Shown: piece by piece, positions 15,943-22,543 of the stretch
Layout of the letters: the number at the start of each line of letters is the position of its first letter
Numbering within the stretch: position 1 is the stretch's first letter
Assembly: GCA_002372325.1 (NCBI GenBank)
Contig: DFFT01000038.1
Coordinates: 15,154-37,696, forward strand
Direction: 5' to 3'
Source of the DNA: Succinivibrionaceae bacterium UBA3769
GTDB taxonomy: Bacteria > Pseudomonadota > Gammaproteobacteria > Enterobacterales > Succinivibrionaceae
Length of the DNA stretch: 22,543 nt
The notes under the pieces: model-generated
Seen by the model: the letters and a program-made list of their open reading frames with translations, nothing else
Told to the model about the DNA's origin: nothing
The model's database searches: none
Position numbers and translations under genes: made by a program

Positions 15943-17178
15943 TTACGAGGCTGCATCACCGGCGCCTTCAGGGGGCAGATTCTTCTGACTAAGGGCTATG
16001 GTAAGGAGAGCGTCAGAGGAGCTGTTAAGAGCGGTTTCGCAGGAGTCCTGAATCACTCCGATAATCATGCCCACGGCCACCATCTTCATGGCGACGTCAT
16101 TTCCGATCCAGAAAAGCGAGCAGGCCAGGGGGATCTGCATCAGTGCTCCTCCGGCGATGCCGCCGGCTCCGCAGGCGCAGAGGGAGGCCATAAAGCAAAG
16201 AAGAATAGCCGTCCAGATGTCAATGTTCAAAACTCCGCCATTAAGAGAAGCCACAGCCGATAAAGTGAGCACGCTGATAGTGATGGCGGCTCCGGCCATG
16301 TTAACGGTGGCGCCCAGAGGGATGGAAATGGAGCTCATGCTTCTGGGAACCTTCATGCGATCGCAGAGCGCCATGTTTACCGGGATGTTGGCAGCGGAGC
16401 TTCGGGTGAAGAAGGCGTAGTAGGCGCTCTCGGCAAGACATTTGAAAACCAGCGGGAAGGGGTTTTTGCGGGTGATGACGAAGACAATGGCCGGGGTTAT
16501 CACCAGGGCGGAAACGGCCATAACGGCGACTAGCACATAAATGAGCGAGGCATAGCCCAGGAGCCCGTCGATGCCGCCCTGAGAGACAATGGAGTTATAT
16601 ACCAGTCCCATGACGCCCAGAGGAGCCAGACGGATAACGATGCGGACAATGGCTGTTACCACTGAGGCCAGATCCTCCAGCACGGCTTTGATGGATTCTT
16701 TGGCGTTCCGGAACATATAGCCCAGAGCGGCAGTCCAGACCAGAATGGAGATATAGTTGGCATTGATGAGGGCGTTTACCGGATTGTCAACCGCGTTTAT
16801 CACGATGTTGTAAAGCACCGCGGAAATGCTGCCTGCAAAAGCGGCTCCTTCGTTGGCGGTTCCGGTCAGGGTTACCGAGACCGGGAACAGGAAGGAGGCT
16901 CCCGCCGCGGTTACCGCAGCCAGGAACGTGGAGACGAAATAGATGATCATGAGCTTCCAGAGCTGGCTGGATCCTTCCTTTTGATGCTCGGCGATGGCTG
17001 AGGTTACCAGTACCAGCACCAGAAGCGGCGCCACGCTTTTAAGAGCCTTTACAAACAGATCTCCGAAGCCTTTTATAAAAGACGTCTGTTCCGGACAGAA
17101 CAGAGCCAGAAGAGTGCCGATGACAAGACCGATAACGATCTGGAGCACCAGGGGCACCTTCTTATATGCGGCATACAA
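15943..17178 (-). CDS. sstT: Na+/serine-threonine symporter SstT, 5' end possibly displaced
   Basis: About 411 residues of the dicarboxylate/amino acid:cation symporter family. SstT-specific features include the helical hairpin AFFTRSSAANIPVNMALC, then IPLGATVNMAGAAITISVLT and IIGVIQDSCETALNSSSD near the C-terminus. It imports serine and threonine with Na+. The N-terminus is odd. The frame opens at a TTG (17176-17178), no ATG or GTG lies before the in-frame stop, and no Shine-Dalgarno site is visible. Only about 10 residues precede the first helix (VLQIVIGLVIG), against roughly 20 in E. coli as I recall it. DNA just beyond belongs to an IS66 transposase remnant read on the other strand. The native start and promoter therefore seem to have been replaced, so expression is uncertain although the rest of the protein is intact. 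Confidence 0.9.
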   Translation of the reverse strand: MYAAYKKVPLVLQIVIGLVIGTLLALFCPEQTSFIKGFGDLFVKALKSVAPLLVLVLVTSAIAEHQKEGSSQLWKLMIIYFVSTFLAAVTAAGASFLFPVSVTLTGTANEGAAFAGSISAVLYNIVINAVDNPVNALINANYISILVWTAALGYMFRNAKESIKAVLEDLASVVTAIVRIVIRLAPLGVMGLVYNSIVSQGGIDGLLGYASLIYVLVAVMAVSALVITPAIVFVITRKNPFPLVFKCLAESAYYAFFTRSSAANIPVNMALCDRMKVPRSMSSISIPLGATVNMAGAAITISVLTLSAVASLNGGVLNIDIWTAILLCFMASLCACGAGGIAGGALMQIPLACSLFWIGNDVAMKMVAVGMIIGVIQDSCETALNSSSDALLTIALSQKNLPPEGAGDAAS

Positions 17179-18051
17179 AGGAGTTTGACGCCTTTCTGGA
17201 CAAAACCCTGACAGAACAGGATGCCATTGTGTCCGGACTTATTGAAAAACATGAAAAGCGTCAGCGAGAGCTTGGAAATGAAAGCAAAACGATAAACCCG
17301 CCTATAGGTCTGGTTCTTCAAATGCTCATCATAAACAGATTTAAAAATCCGAAATACCGGGAGGCCTGCTTTGCCTGGATGACTGACTTCAGAATCCCTG
17401 TCACCAACAACTGCTCGGAGCGGGCATTCCGGATGGAAAAGGCCCGCATGAAGGTCAGCGGACAGTTCGATTCCACTGAAAATGCTCAGAATCATGCCGA
17501 TGCAATGACATACCTCGCCACCTGCGAAAAAAACGGAATCAACTGCTGCAAAGCCATTGAAGCAGTGTTTGCAGGAAAGCCATACACCCTCGAAGAGCTG
17601 GGGTCTATGAGCATCTGGAGTATCCCGAATTACGCAATGCGGCAGGCATGGCACGGAATGCCGCCGGGACTTCGGCAGAGGTTTCCTCTTCGGCAGAGGT
17701 TTCCTCTTCATCTGAGAAACCTGCGTCAAAGGAATCAGTTACTGCGAAGTCTGAGACTAAGGAAGCAACAGCTCCGAAGCCTGAGACCAAGGAAGCAACG
17801 GCTTCAAAGTCTGAATCCAAGGAAGCAACAGCTCCAAAGCCTGCAACCAAGGAAGCGATTACTCCGAAGTCTGCGGCCAGAAAGCAACGACTCCGAAATC
17901 TGAAACCAGGGAATCGACAGATGAGACTCCTGCGGCAAAAGAATCAACGGCTGCAAAACCTTCAGTCAAGGATCTGCAAACTGCCACCCCGCCTCCGGGA
18001 ACCGGTAACCAGGATAAAGTTAACCCGGTTCCAGAAAGAGGCTCCCCATGA
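17175..18051 (+). pseudogene. IS66-family transposase remnant, 5'-truncated and frameshifted
   Basis: Only the C-terminal part survives. The IS66-type end of the catalytic domain is recognisable as DFRIPVTNNCSERAFRMEK followed by ARMKVSGQFDSTENAQ and the helical stretch NHADAMTYLATCEKNGINCC; NNxxER carries the family's catalytic Glu. The N-terminal regions and earlier catalytic Asp residues are missing, cut at the junction with sstT near 17175. The natural reading changes frame near 17600 (LEELG then VYEHLEYPELRNAAG). It changes again near 17880, where one repeat unit lacks one base, and ends KVNPVPERGSP at 18049-18051. The tail between is Lys/Glu/Thr/Ala/Pro-rich. No tnpA or tnpB partner genes or terminal repeats are recognisable. 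It cannot move by itself. Confidence 0.82.
17731..17910 (+). repeat. 30-bp tandem repeats in the transposase tail
   Basis: About six units beginning near 17731, 17761, 17791, 17821, 17851 and 17880, each resembling GGAAGCAACAGCTCCGAAGC followed by a CTGAGACCAA-like end. In the natural frame they encode ten-residue units such as TKEATAPKPE. A 1-bp loss in the last units shifts the frame. The units touch directly with no spacers, so this is a coding repeat and not CRISPR. Confidence 0.8.
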
Positions 18052-18217
18052 ACAAATCCTAACAACAGTCAGACAATCACAAAAAGCATAGCACTGAAAC
18101 GCCATCCGGATCATCGCCTGCTTACCGAGCAGTCGATAGGGATGACGCGCCCCCTCTATGAGGAAATGTCGGTGGGGTCAATTTAGGTACTTTTAGGGGC
18201 TGTGAATAGTAACAATG

Positions 18218-18652
18218 TTATTTTCCGGTGCTGCCGAAGCCGCCCTGACCGCGATCCGTGTCTGAAAGCTCGTCTGAGAGCTCAATGGTTTCATAGCGCA
18301 CCGGAACAATGATGGCCTGAATGGCGCGTTCTCCTCTCCGGTAGCTCAGCACGGTGTCTCTGGTATTGCTGTCCAGCTCGTCCACGCTGATGTGGGCGAT
18401 CCATTCCCCCCGGTAGTCGCTGTCAATGACGCCGACTGTATTTCTGAGGCCGATGCCCTTTATTCCGGCGCTGCTCCGGGGCAGCAGCAGGGCGACGAAG
18501 CCATGGGGCACCTCGGCGGCAAAGCCCAGCCTGACCACATTGTCGCAGCCGGCGCGAAGCTCCGTATCCTCCTGAAAATAGATATCCATGCCGGCGGAGT
18601 CATGCTTGATTTCCGGCGGAATGAAATTACTGACCAGCGGTTTTACTCTCAT
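18218..18652 (-). CDS. dut: dUTP diphosphatase
   Basis: A 144-residue trimeric-type dUTPase with all five motifs: DSAGMD (18-23), PRSSAG (58-63), NTVGVIDSDYRGEW (71-84, including catalytic Asp77 and uracil-stacking Tyr80), GERAIQ (107-112) and the C-terminal RGQGGFGSTG (134-143). It hydrolyses dUTP to dUMP and PPi, keeping uracil out of DNA and supplying dUMP for dTMP synthesis. Length is normal. It is not next to coaBC as in E. coli but alone, with a likely -10 on the minus strand (TACAAT, plus-strand 18745-18750) about 95 bp before the start. It ends about 165 bp from the IS66 remnant. Confidence 0.95.
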   Translation of the reverse strand: MRVKPLVSNFIPPEIKHDSAGMDIYFQEDTELRAGCDNVVRLGFAAEVPHGFVALLLPRSSAGIKGIGLRNTVGVIDSDYRGEWIAHISVDELDSNTRDTVLSYRRGERAIQAIIVPVRYETIELSDELSDTDRGQGGFGSTGK

Positions 18653-18744
18653 GTTAGTGTTCCGAAAATGTATTAATTAATCACCGGGCCCTCGGACATC
18701 ATCTGAACTTCATACAGCAAGCCGAAAGCCTTTTCTCCCGCGGT

Positions 18745-18750
18745 ATTGTA
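18745..18750 (-). promoter_or_regulatory. Possible -10 for dut
   Basis: Minus-strand TACAAT, about 93 bp before the dut start codon. The -35 is not convincing. Confidence 0.3.
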
Positions 18751-18796
18751 CCCTAATTATCCCGGCAAGTATCCAAGATCCGGAAGGGGCTGTGAG

Positions 18797-18852
18797 GAAG
18801 GCCGAAGTCCCGCCGGCATCTCCGGATTATCGGAGGGGGATGTCCGGCCTTC
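18797..18852. repeat. Long nested hairpin between dut and the yhcH-family gene
   Basis: GAAGGCCG (18797-18804) pairs with CGGCCTTC (18845-18852), and an inner CTCCG/CGGAG stem lies within it. There is no T-run on either side, so it is not a normal terminator. It sits between two divergent genes. Confidence 0.5.
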
Positions 18853-18882
18853 AGAACGGACTCCGGGGGGGCCGCTCCTTCC

Positions 18883-18896
18883 GGAAAATCTTTTCC
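18883..18896. promoter_or_regulatory. Possible operator palindrome before the yhcH-family gene
   Basis: GGAAAA-TC-TTTTCC, a two-fold symmetric 14-mer, ends 17 bp before a -10-like TAAAAT (18914-18919), so its right arm falls in the -35 position. An outer CCGCT/AGCGG pair extends the symmetry. The regulator is unknown. Confidence 0.3.
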
Positions 18897-18950
18897 AGCG
18901 GGGGCAAACATAGTAAAATTTGCTCAGAGATAATTTGAAGGAGCGGCGAC

Positions 18951-19439
18951 ATGATTACAGGTCATCTCGGGGATGAGTTTTCTGAAAAACTGCTGGGCGA
19001 ATATGCCGGATATATCCGAAAGGCCATGGCGGAGCGGCTTCCTGATGGGAGGCTGGATCTGGAACCCGATAGCCGGGTTTTTGCAAACTTTGATACCAAC
19101 GAGACCGAGCCCCAGGATGACCGGATGGCCGAGTACCACCTCCGCTATCTTGATGTGCATGTGATTCTTGAGGGACGGGAAAGAATCGGCTTCCGTCCGG
19201 AAGCGGTGCGACTGGGCTCTGTTCCGGAAGCCGATGCCGAGGCCGTGCCTTATTCCGAAGAAAAGGACATCGGCTTTCTGGCCCGGAAAACTCCGCTCTC
19301 TTATCTGGATCTTAAACCGGGGGATTTTGCGGTATTTTATCCCGGCGAGGCGCACAAGCCTCTCTGCGCATCCGGGGCTCCCGGCACGGTGAAAAAGCTG
19401 ATTCTCAAGGTTCTCGTGTCCCGGACGGCCGGGGCCTGA
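18951..19439 (+). CDS. YhcH/YjgK/YiaL (NanQ-type) family protein
   Basis: A 162-residue cupin-fold protein of the YhcH/YjgK/YiaL family (DUF386). Family features are MITGHL at the start, the metal-site stretch EYHLRYLDVHVILEGRERI, DFAVFYPGEAHKPLC and the closing VKKLILKVLV. E. coli YhcH (NanQ) is an N-acetylneuraminate anomerase, and other members sit in sugar-acid gene clusters, so sugar ring-opening or epimerisation is the likely role. No sugar genes are nearby to fix the substrate. GAAGGAG before the ATG at 18951 supports the start. It is a single-gene unit with a possible palindromic operator upstream and a terminator-like hairpin at 19526-19551. Confidence 0.87.
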   Translation: MITGHLGDEFSEKLLGEYAGYIRKAMAERLPDGRLDLEPDSRVFANFDTNETEPQDDRMAEYHLRYLDVHVILEGRERIGFRPEAVRLGSVPEADAEAVPYSEEKDIGFLARKTPLSYLDLKPGDFAVFYPGEAHKPLCASGAPGTVKKLILKVLVSRTAGA

Positions 19440-19446
19440 GGTTTCC

Positions 19447-19455
19447 TGCTATAAT
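19447..19455 (+). promoter_or_regulatory. Extended -10 promoter for lapA-lapB-pyrF
   Basis: TGCTATAAT starts 8 bp after the previous stop codon, with no -35 match. It would give a leader of about 140 nt that runs through the hairpin at 19526-19551. Confidence 0.5.
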
Positions 19456-19525
19456 GGCGGGAGCTAAGGTTATGTTTTCCGGAAGGATCCGGAGTCATCA
19501 GAAATTACCGGAACAGGATGGCGTC

Positions 19526-19551
19526 ATCCGGTGTCCGGATTTGTTTTTTTT
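19526..19551 (+). terminator. Intrinsic terminator, possibly a lapA attenuator
   Basis: ATCCGG (19526-19531) pairs with CCGGAT (19535-19540) across a 3-nt loop, followed by TTGTTTTTTTT. It can end the yhcH-family transcript. Because the likely lapA promoter lies upstream of it, it may also act as an attenuator. Another ATCCGG at 19487-19492 could compete for CCGGAT. Confidence 0.6.
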
Positions 19552-19599
19552 ATAATCGGGAAGACCCGCGGCGGGCGGGGCTCCTCCGGAAGGGCGGTT

Positions 19600-19971
19600 A
19601 TGATTCGTAAAATCTTCAAGTACTGTTATTTTCTGGTGCTGCTGGCAGTGGCTCTTTTGGCTCTGGCTCTGGGCATGGCCAATGACAGCAGCGTGATGCT
19701 CAATCTTCTGGCCGGAAAGACGGAAATAACGATTTCAGCTCTGATGGGTTTTTCCTTTCTGGCGGGAGCGGTGTTCTTCAGCTTTATCTGGGCCTATATC
19801 GTCTTTATTCAGTGGGTGCGCATCAGAAATCTCCGGCGCCGGATCCGCCACATGGAAAAGAACGGCATTCCCGAGGTTCAGGGGCTGCTGTCTCCCGCAA
19901 AGGACGCTGTTCCTGATCCCGCTCCCGAGCCCGAATACTCCGGGGATCTGAAGGTAATTTCCGCCGGCTGA
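19600..19971 (+). CDS. lapA: Lipopolysaccharide assembly protein A (LapA, DUF1049)
   Basis: A 123-residue inner-membrane protein with two helices (about 9-26 and 46-71), the family's GMANDSSVMLNLLAG loop between them, and a basic amphipathic stretch (RIRNLRRRIRHMEK) followed by a Pro/Glu-rich tail. In E. coli LapA works with LapB, which governs LpxC turnover by FtsH and so LPS synthesis. The frame is open from a GTG at 19531, but that start would lie inside the upstream terminator hairpin. MIRKIFKYCY at 19600 has GGAAGGG 5 nt before it and aligns with the family N-terminus. It is somewhat longer than E. coli LapA (102 residues) because of its C-terminal tail. lapB follows after 26 bp. Confidence 0.92.
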   Translation: MIRKIFKYCYFLVLLAVALLALALGMANDSSVMLNLLAGKTEITISALMGFSFLAGAVFFSFIWAYIVFIQWVRIRNLRRRIRHMEKNGIPEVQGLLSPAKDAVPDPAPEPEYSGDLKVISAG

Positions 19972-19997
19972 GCACGGTCTGGAGACGCTGTTTTACC

Positions 19998-21194
19998 ATG
20001 ATTGAGTTACTGTTCCTTCTTCTGCCGGTAGCCGCCTTTTACGGCTGGTACATGGGCTATCATGCCGCGCAGAAAAGCGATGAGAACAGAAGCTCCGGAA
20101 ATATCAGAAACCTCACCCGGGGACTTAACTACTTTTTCAATCACGACCGCAAAAAGGCCGCGGACGAGCTTATCAGCTTTTACGACAGTCAGTCCAATCA
20201 CAGCTTTGAAGAAAACCTGGCTCTGGGCAACCTCTACCGCGAAAGAGGCGAAATGGAGCGGGCCATAAATTTTCATAACAGCATCATGACCATGGAGGGG
20301 CTGTCCTCCAATGAAAGATCCCTGGCGCTTCTGGAGCTGGCCCGGGATTTCATTCAGTCCGGGCTTTTGGACAAGGCCGAGGAAATTCTCCGGGAGCTTA
20401 TCAGCTACGATGCGGAAAAGGCCCGGGCCTGCGAGCTTCTGGTAAAGATCTACGATCAGGAAAAGGAATGGCAGAAGGCTCTGGAGACCATCAAGTGCTT
20501 CCGCAGCATATTCCGGGAGTCCGCCAATATCCGCATCAAGGAAGCGGAATATCTTTGCGAGCTCGGGAATGACGCGTTTTCAGTAAAGCAGGAAGATCAG
20601 GCTCTGGAGTATTTCAAAAAAGCCGCGCAGGTTAATAAAACCTGTGTCCGGGCTTATCTCAACATTGCCAAAATCAATATCGAAAAGAAGCATTTCCCGG
20701 AAGCTATGCAGGCCATGGATGCCATTGCCGAAGCCGATTCCCGGATGATCAGTCTGTGCGTGAAGCTTCTGGGGAAGTGCTTCCCGGAGGAGAACGGCAG
20801 CCAGGGAGAGCTTGAGGTGCTGGAAAGATGGCTTCAGATTTCCGGTTCGGAATCTGTGGCTCTTCGCATGGCCGAGCTTTTGGCGGCGGTCAGAAGCGTG
20901 GATGATGCCGAGGAATTCATCATAAGATACCTGAAGAAGAATTCCAGTATCAGAATGTTTTCGCTACTGATGGATTTCAGGCTTGATACTCTGGATTCTC
21001 AAAGCCAGCAGAAGCTCCAGGTTTTTAAGAGTCTTATCGACGCTCATCAGATTAATGCCAGCCGTTTTGTCTGCCGGCACTGCGGCTTCAAGTCCCAGAT
21101 GCTGTTCTGGAAATGTCCCAGCTGCCACAAGTGGGAAACCATGCTGCCAAACGCTTCCATTGACCTATCGCAGGGTTCTCTGCCCCCTGCCTGA
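19998..21194 (+). CDS. lapB: Lipopolysaccharide assembly protein B (LapB/YciM)
   Basis: A 398-residue protein (389 in E. coli). One N-terminal membrane anchor (about 2-20, then GWYMGYHAAQ) precedes tandem TPR repeats over about 35-330, including LALGNLYRERGEMERAINFH and QALEYFKKAAQVNKTCVRAY. The C-terminus is a rubredoxin-like metal site: CRHC (Cys359, Cys362) and CPSC (Cys373, Cys376). LapB directs FtsH to degrade LpxC, balancing LPS and phospholipid synthesis. All four metal-binding cysteines are present. The gene lies between lapA (26 bp) and pyrF (22 bp), as in E. coli, and its ribosome site is weak, so translation may be coupled to lapA. Confidence 0.95.
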   Translation: MIELLFLLLPVAAFYGWYMGYHAAQKSDENRSSGNIRNLTRGLNYFFNHDRKKAADELISFYDSQSNHSFEENLALGNLYRERGEMERAINFHNSIMTMEGLSSNERSLALLELARDFIQSGLLDKAEEILRELISYDAEKARACELLVKIYDQEKEWQKALETIKCFRSIFRESANIRIKEAEYLCELGNDAFSVKQEDQALEYFKKAAQVNKTCVRAYLNIAKINIEKKHFPEAMQAMDAIAEADSRMISLCVKLLGKCFPEENGSQGELEVLERWLQISGSESVALRMAELLAAVRSVDDAEEFIIRYLKKNSSIRMFSLLMDFRLDTLDSQSQQKLQVFKSLIDAHQINASRFVCRHCGFKSQMLFWKCPSCHKWETMLPNASIDLSQGSLPPA

Positions 21195-21216
21195 TTCGGA
21201 TTTTTAAGGATTCCAT

Positions 21217-21951
21217 ATGACTGAAGCACTTCATGCCAAACCGGAAGCAGATCCCCGGATAATAGTAGCCCTTGATTTTGCGGCCGAGAAGGAGGCGGAT
21301 GCTCTGGTGGCCGCTCTGGATCCCGCCATGGCCCGTCTTAAAATCGGGAAGGAAATGTTTACCCGTTTCGGCCCGGAGATGGTAAGACGCTATCAGGGGC
21401 AGGGCTTTGAGATTTTTCTGGATCTCAAGTTTCATGACATTCCCAATACGGTGGCCCGGGCCGTGGCCGGAGCTGCTGACCTGGGGGTTTGGATGGTTAA
21501 TGTGCATGCCATGGGCGGCGCCAAAATGATGACCGCTGCGGCACAGGCTCTTCGGGAATTCGGGAGCGACCGTCCGAAGCTCATAGCCGTTACCGTGCTC
21601 ACCAGCATGGATGCGGAGCAGCTTGCCGGAGTGGGGATTTCAGACAGCGTGGAAAACCAGGTGCAAAGGCTGGCCCGGCTGGCCCGGGACTCCGGTCTTG
21701 ACGGTGTGGTTTCCAGCGCCCGGGAAGCCGCCCTCATCAGAAGCTCGGTTCCCGGAGAGTTTTGCATCGTAACCCCGGGCATCAGACCCGCCTGGGCCGC
21801 AGCCAATGATCAGGTGCGCATTGTTACCCCGGGGGATGCCCTCAGAGGCGGTTCCGATTATCTCGTTATCGGAAGACCCATTACCAGAAGTCCGGATCCC
21901 CTGAAGGCTTTGGAGATGATTGCCGCGGAAATCAGGGAAGCCGGTTTTTAA
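21217..21951 (+). CDS. pyrF: Orotidine 5'-phosphate decarboxylase
   Basis: A 244-residue TIM-barrel enzyme catalysing the last step of UMP synthesis, OMP to UMP plus CO2. The catalytic charged network is visible: IIVALD (Asp20), RLKIGKEMF (Lys42) and DLKFHDIPNT (Asp69, Lys71, Asp74). The phosphate-binding end has TPGIRP and YLVIGRPITRSPDP with the conserved Arg. Length is normal. AAGGA at 6 nt supports the ATG at 21217. It ends the lapA-lapB-pyrF unit, with a terminator 20 bp after the stop. In E. coli yciH follows; here the next DNA is AT-rich with no such gene. Confidence 0.97.
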   Translation: MTEALHAKPEADPRIIVALDFAAEKEADALVAALDPAMARLKIGKEMFTRFGPEMVRRYQGQGFEIFLDLKFHDIPNTVARAVAGAADLGVWMVNVHAMGGAKMMTAAAQALREFGSDRPKLIAVTVLTSMDAEQLAGVGISDSVENQVQRLARLARDSGLDGVVSSAREAALIRSSVPGEFCIVTPGIRPAWAAANDQVRIVTPGDALRGGSDYLVIGRPITRSPDPLKALEMIAAEIREAGF

Positions 21952-21971
21952 TCAGCAAAAACTTCTGACAG

Positions 21972-21993
21972 AGGCTTCTTATTGAAGCCTTTT
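21972..21993 (+). terminator. Probable terminator after pyrF
   Basis: AGGCTTC (21972-21978) pairs perfectly with GAAGCCT (21984-21990) over TTATT and is followed by TTTCT. The T-run is short. Confidence 0.7.
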
Positions 21994-22305
21994 CTGAACT
22001 TCTCTCAAAGTCGTGAGCTGCAAAGTCCTGAATCCTTTAATTTTAAGACCGTTCGTTGCTTCAAAAACTTCCCATCGCTCGCATACTGTTCTTGTTCCCG
22101 CCCATCCCGCTTATTCCATTACGCATTGCTACTATTTGGCTTGGATTTTGGTGTGCAAAGAAATTGAGGACTATTGCGGTAGATGTTGCACTCTGTAACT
22201 TGAAATAAGATATTCTGGAAACGTTTCTTATTTCAAGATAAAATGCTAAAATGAAATAAAAGATGTAATGTGCTAATTCACTTTCAGCATTGGAGGTTCT
22301 TATGC
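21994..22305. other. AT-rich intergenic stretch after pyrF
   Basis: No supportable gene. A minus-strand frame of 128 codons (22061-22447) has no ribosome site or recognisable motif and crosses the inverted repeat at 22199-22237, so I do not call it. Composition differs clearly from pyrF. Confidence 0.45.
22199..22237. repeat. Perfect 12-bp inverted repeat, with a direct copy near the window end
   Basis: CTTGAAATAAGA (22199-22210) is the exact inverse of TCTTATTTCAAG (22226-22237), with a 15-nt loop. CTGTAACTTGAAATA (22193-22207) recurs as CTGTGACTTGAAATA at 22504-22518, so three CTTGAAATA-type sites lie in about 330 bp. It could be an operator set or mobile-element ends. Confidence 0.55.
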
Positions 22306-22509
22306 ATGAAGAACAGAACCGTTGGCTTTCGTAATAACAATCTTTTCCGACGGGGCAATCTTTCCGGCAGTATTTTTGGAAAAGTGCAATACAAAGCCTT
22401 TGTGACATTTTCACCATATTTTGAATGCGACTTTTTGGCCACAACATCCTTATTGAGAGAGTCGGGAGCTATTATCAGGTTTATTGCGAGAACCCATTGT
22501 GTTCTGTGA
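22306..22509 (+). CDS. Possible small hypothetical protein
   Basis: A 67-codon frame starting MKNRTVGFRN. The ATG at 22306 has a strong GGAGG (22292-22296) at 9 nt spacing. A competing ATG at 22302 has 5-nt spacing but gives only ten codons before TAA. Composition is basic (several Arg/Lys) with a few aromatics and no membrane helix. I do not recognise it. It follows the inverted repeat at 22199-22237 and ends at the direct copy of that repeat, so it may belong to a small element or be a gene remnant. The ribosome site is the only positive evidence. Confidence 0.3.
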   Translation: MKNRTVGFRNNNLFRRGNLSGSIFGKVQYKAFVTFSPYFECDFLATTSLLRESGAIIRFIARTHCVL

Positions 22510-22543
22510 CTTGAAATACCCGTGTTTTTGACTTGGCTCGAAA

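Noticed and set aside
17731..17910. Possible CRISPR-like array of 30-bp repeats
   Set aside because: The units touch without spacers and encode a continuous decapeptide repeat in the transposase tail.
19531..19599. GTG at 19531 as the lapA start
   Set aside because: It lies inside the terminator hairpin, and the added residues do not resemble the LapA N-terminus. The ATG at 19600 has a strong ribosome site.

Overview
The window reads as chromosome of a gammaproteobacterium. The evidence is a long HrpA-type DEAH helicase, a six-domain ribosomal protein S1 with no Shine-Dalgarno site, DjlA-like membrane J-proteins, SstT, and the lapA-lapB-pyrF block that follows rpsA in enteric bacteria. MenA points to menaquinone respiration. 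Together with the mixed gene order this would suit an anaerobic gut lineage such as the Succinivibrionaceae, but that placement is inference and no rRNA gene is present to test it.

Layout. 1-1314: GC-rich repeats, a promoter and a secreted Sel1-repeat protein. 1356-4233 (minus): three tandem DjlA-like genes, convergent with the Sel1 gene. The first and third keep a J-domain; the middle one has lost it. 4234-5033: no gene, but a degenerate array with a 32-bp period. 5034-6368: an AAA ATPase of the DUF4143 type with a PD-(D/E)XK-like C-terminus. 6369-8363: an AT-rich stretch with one orphan multi-pass membrane protein (minus) and a small MITE-like inverted-repeat element. 8364-13650: hrpA then menA, probably one transcript ending in a clear terminator. 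13680-15598: rpsA with its own promoter, structured U-rich leader and terminator. 15874-17178 (minus): sstT, whose 5' end runs directly into a decayed IS66-family transposase remnant (17175-18051). 18218-18950: dut (minus), then a divergent intergenic region. 18951-19439: a YhcH/NanQ-family gene. 19447-21993: promoter, possible attenuator, lapA, lapB, pyrF and terminator. 21994-22543: AT-rich end with repeats and one small possible ORF.

How the genes relate. Most are housekeeping: translation and RNA handling (rpsA, hrpA), quinone synthesis (menA), nucleotide metabolism (dut, pyrF), LPS assembly control (lapA, lapB) and Ser/Thr uptake (sstT). The accessory interest lies in the djlA-like array, the AAA/DUF4143 locus with its upstream array, the AT-rich island, and the IS66 remnant at the start of sstT. 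Six probable promoters share an extended -10 (TGnTAnAnT) without a good -35. I found no complete defence, secretion or biosynthetic system. The best candidate for something undescribed is the diversified DjlA-like trio.
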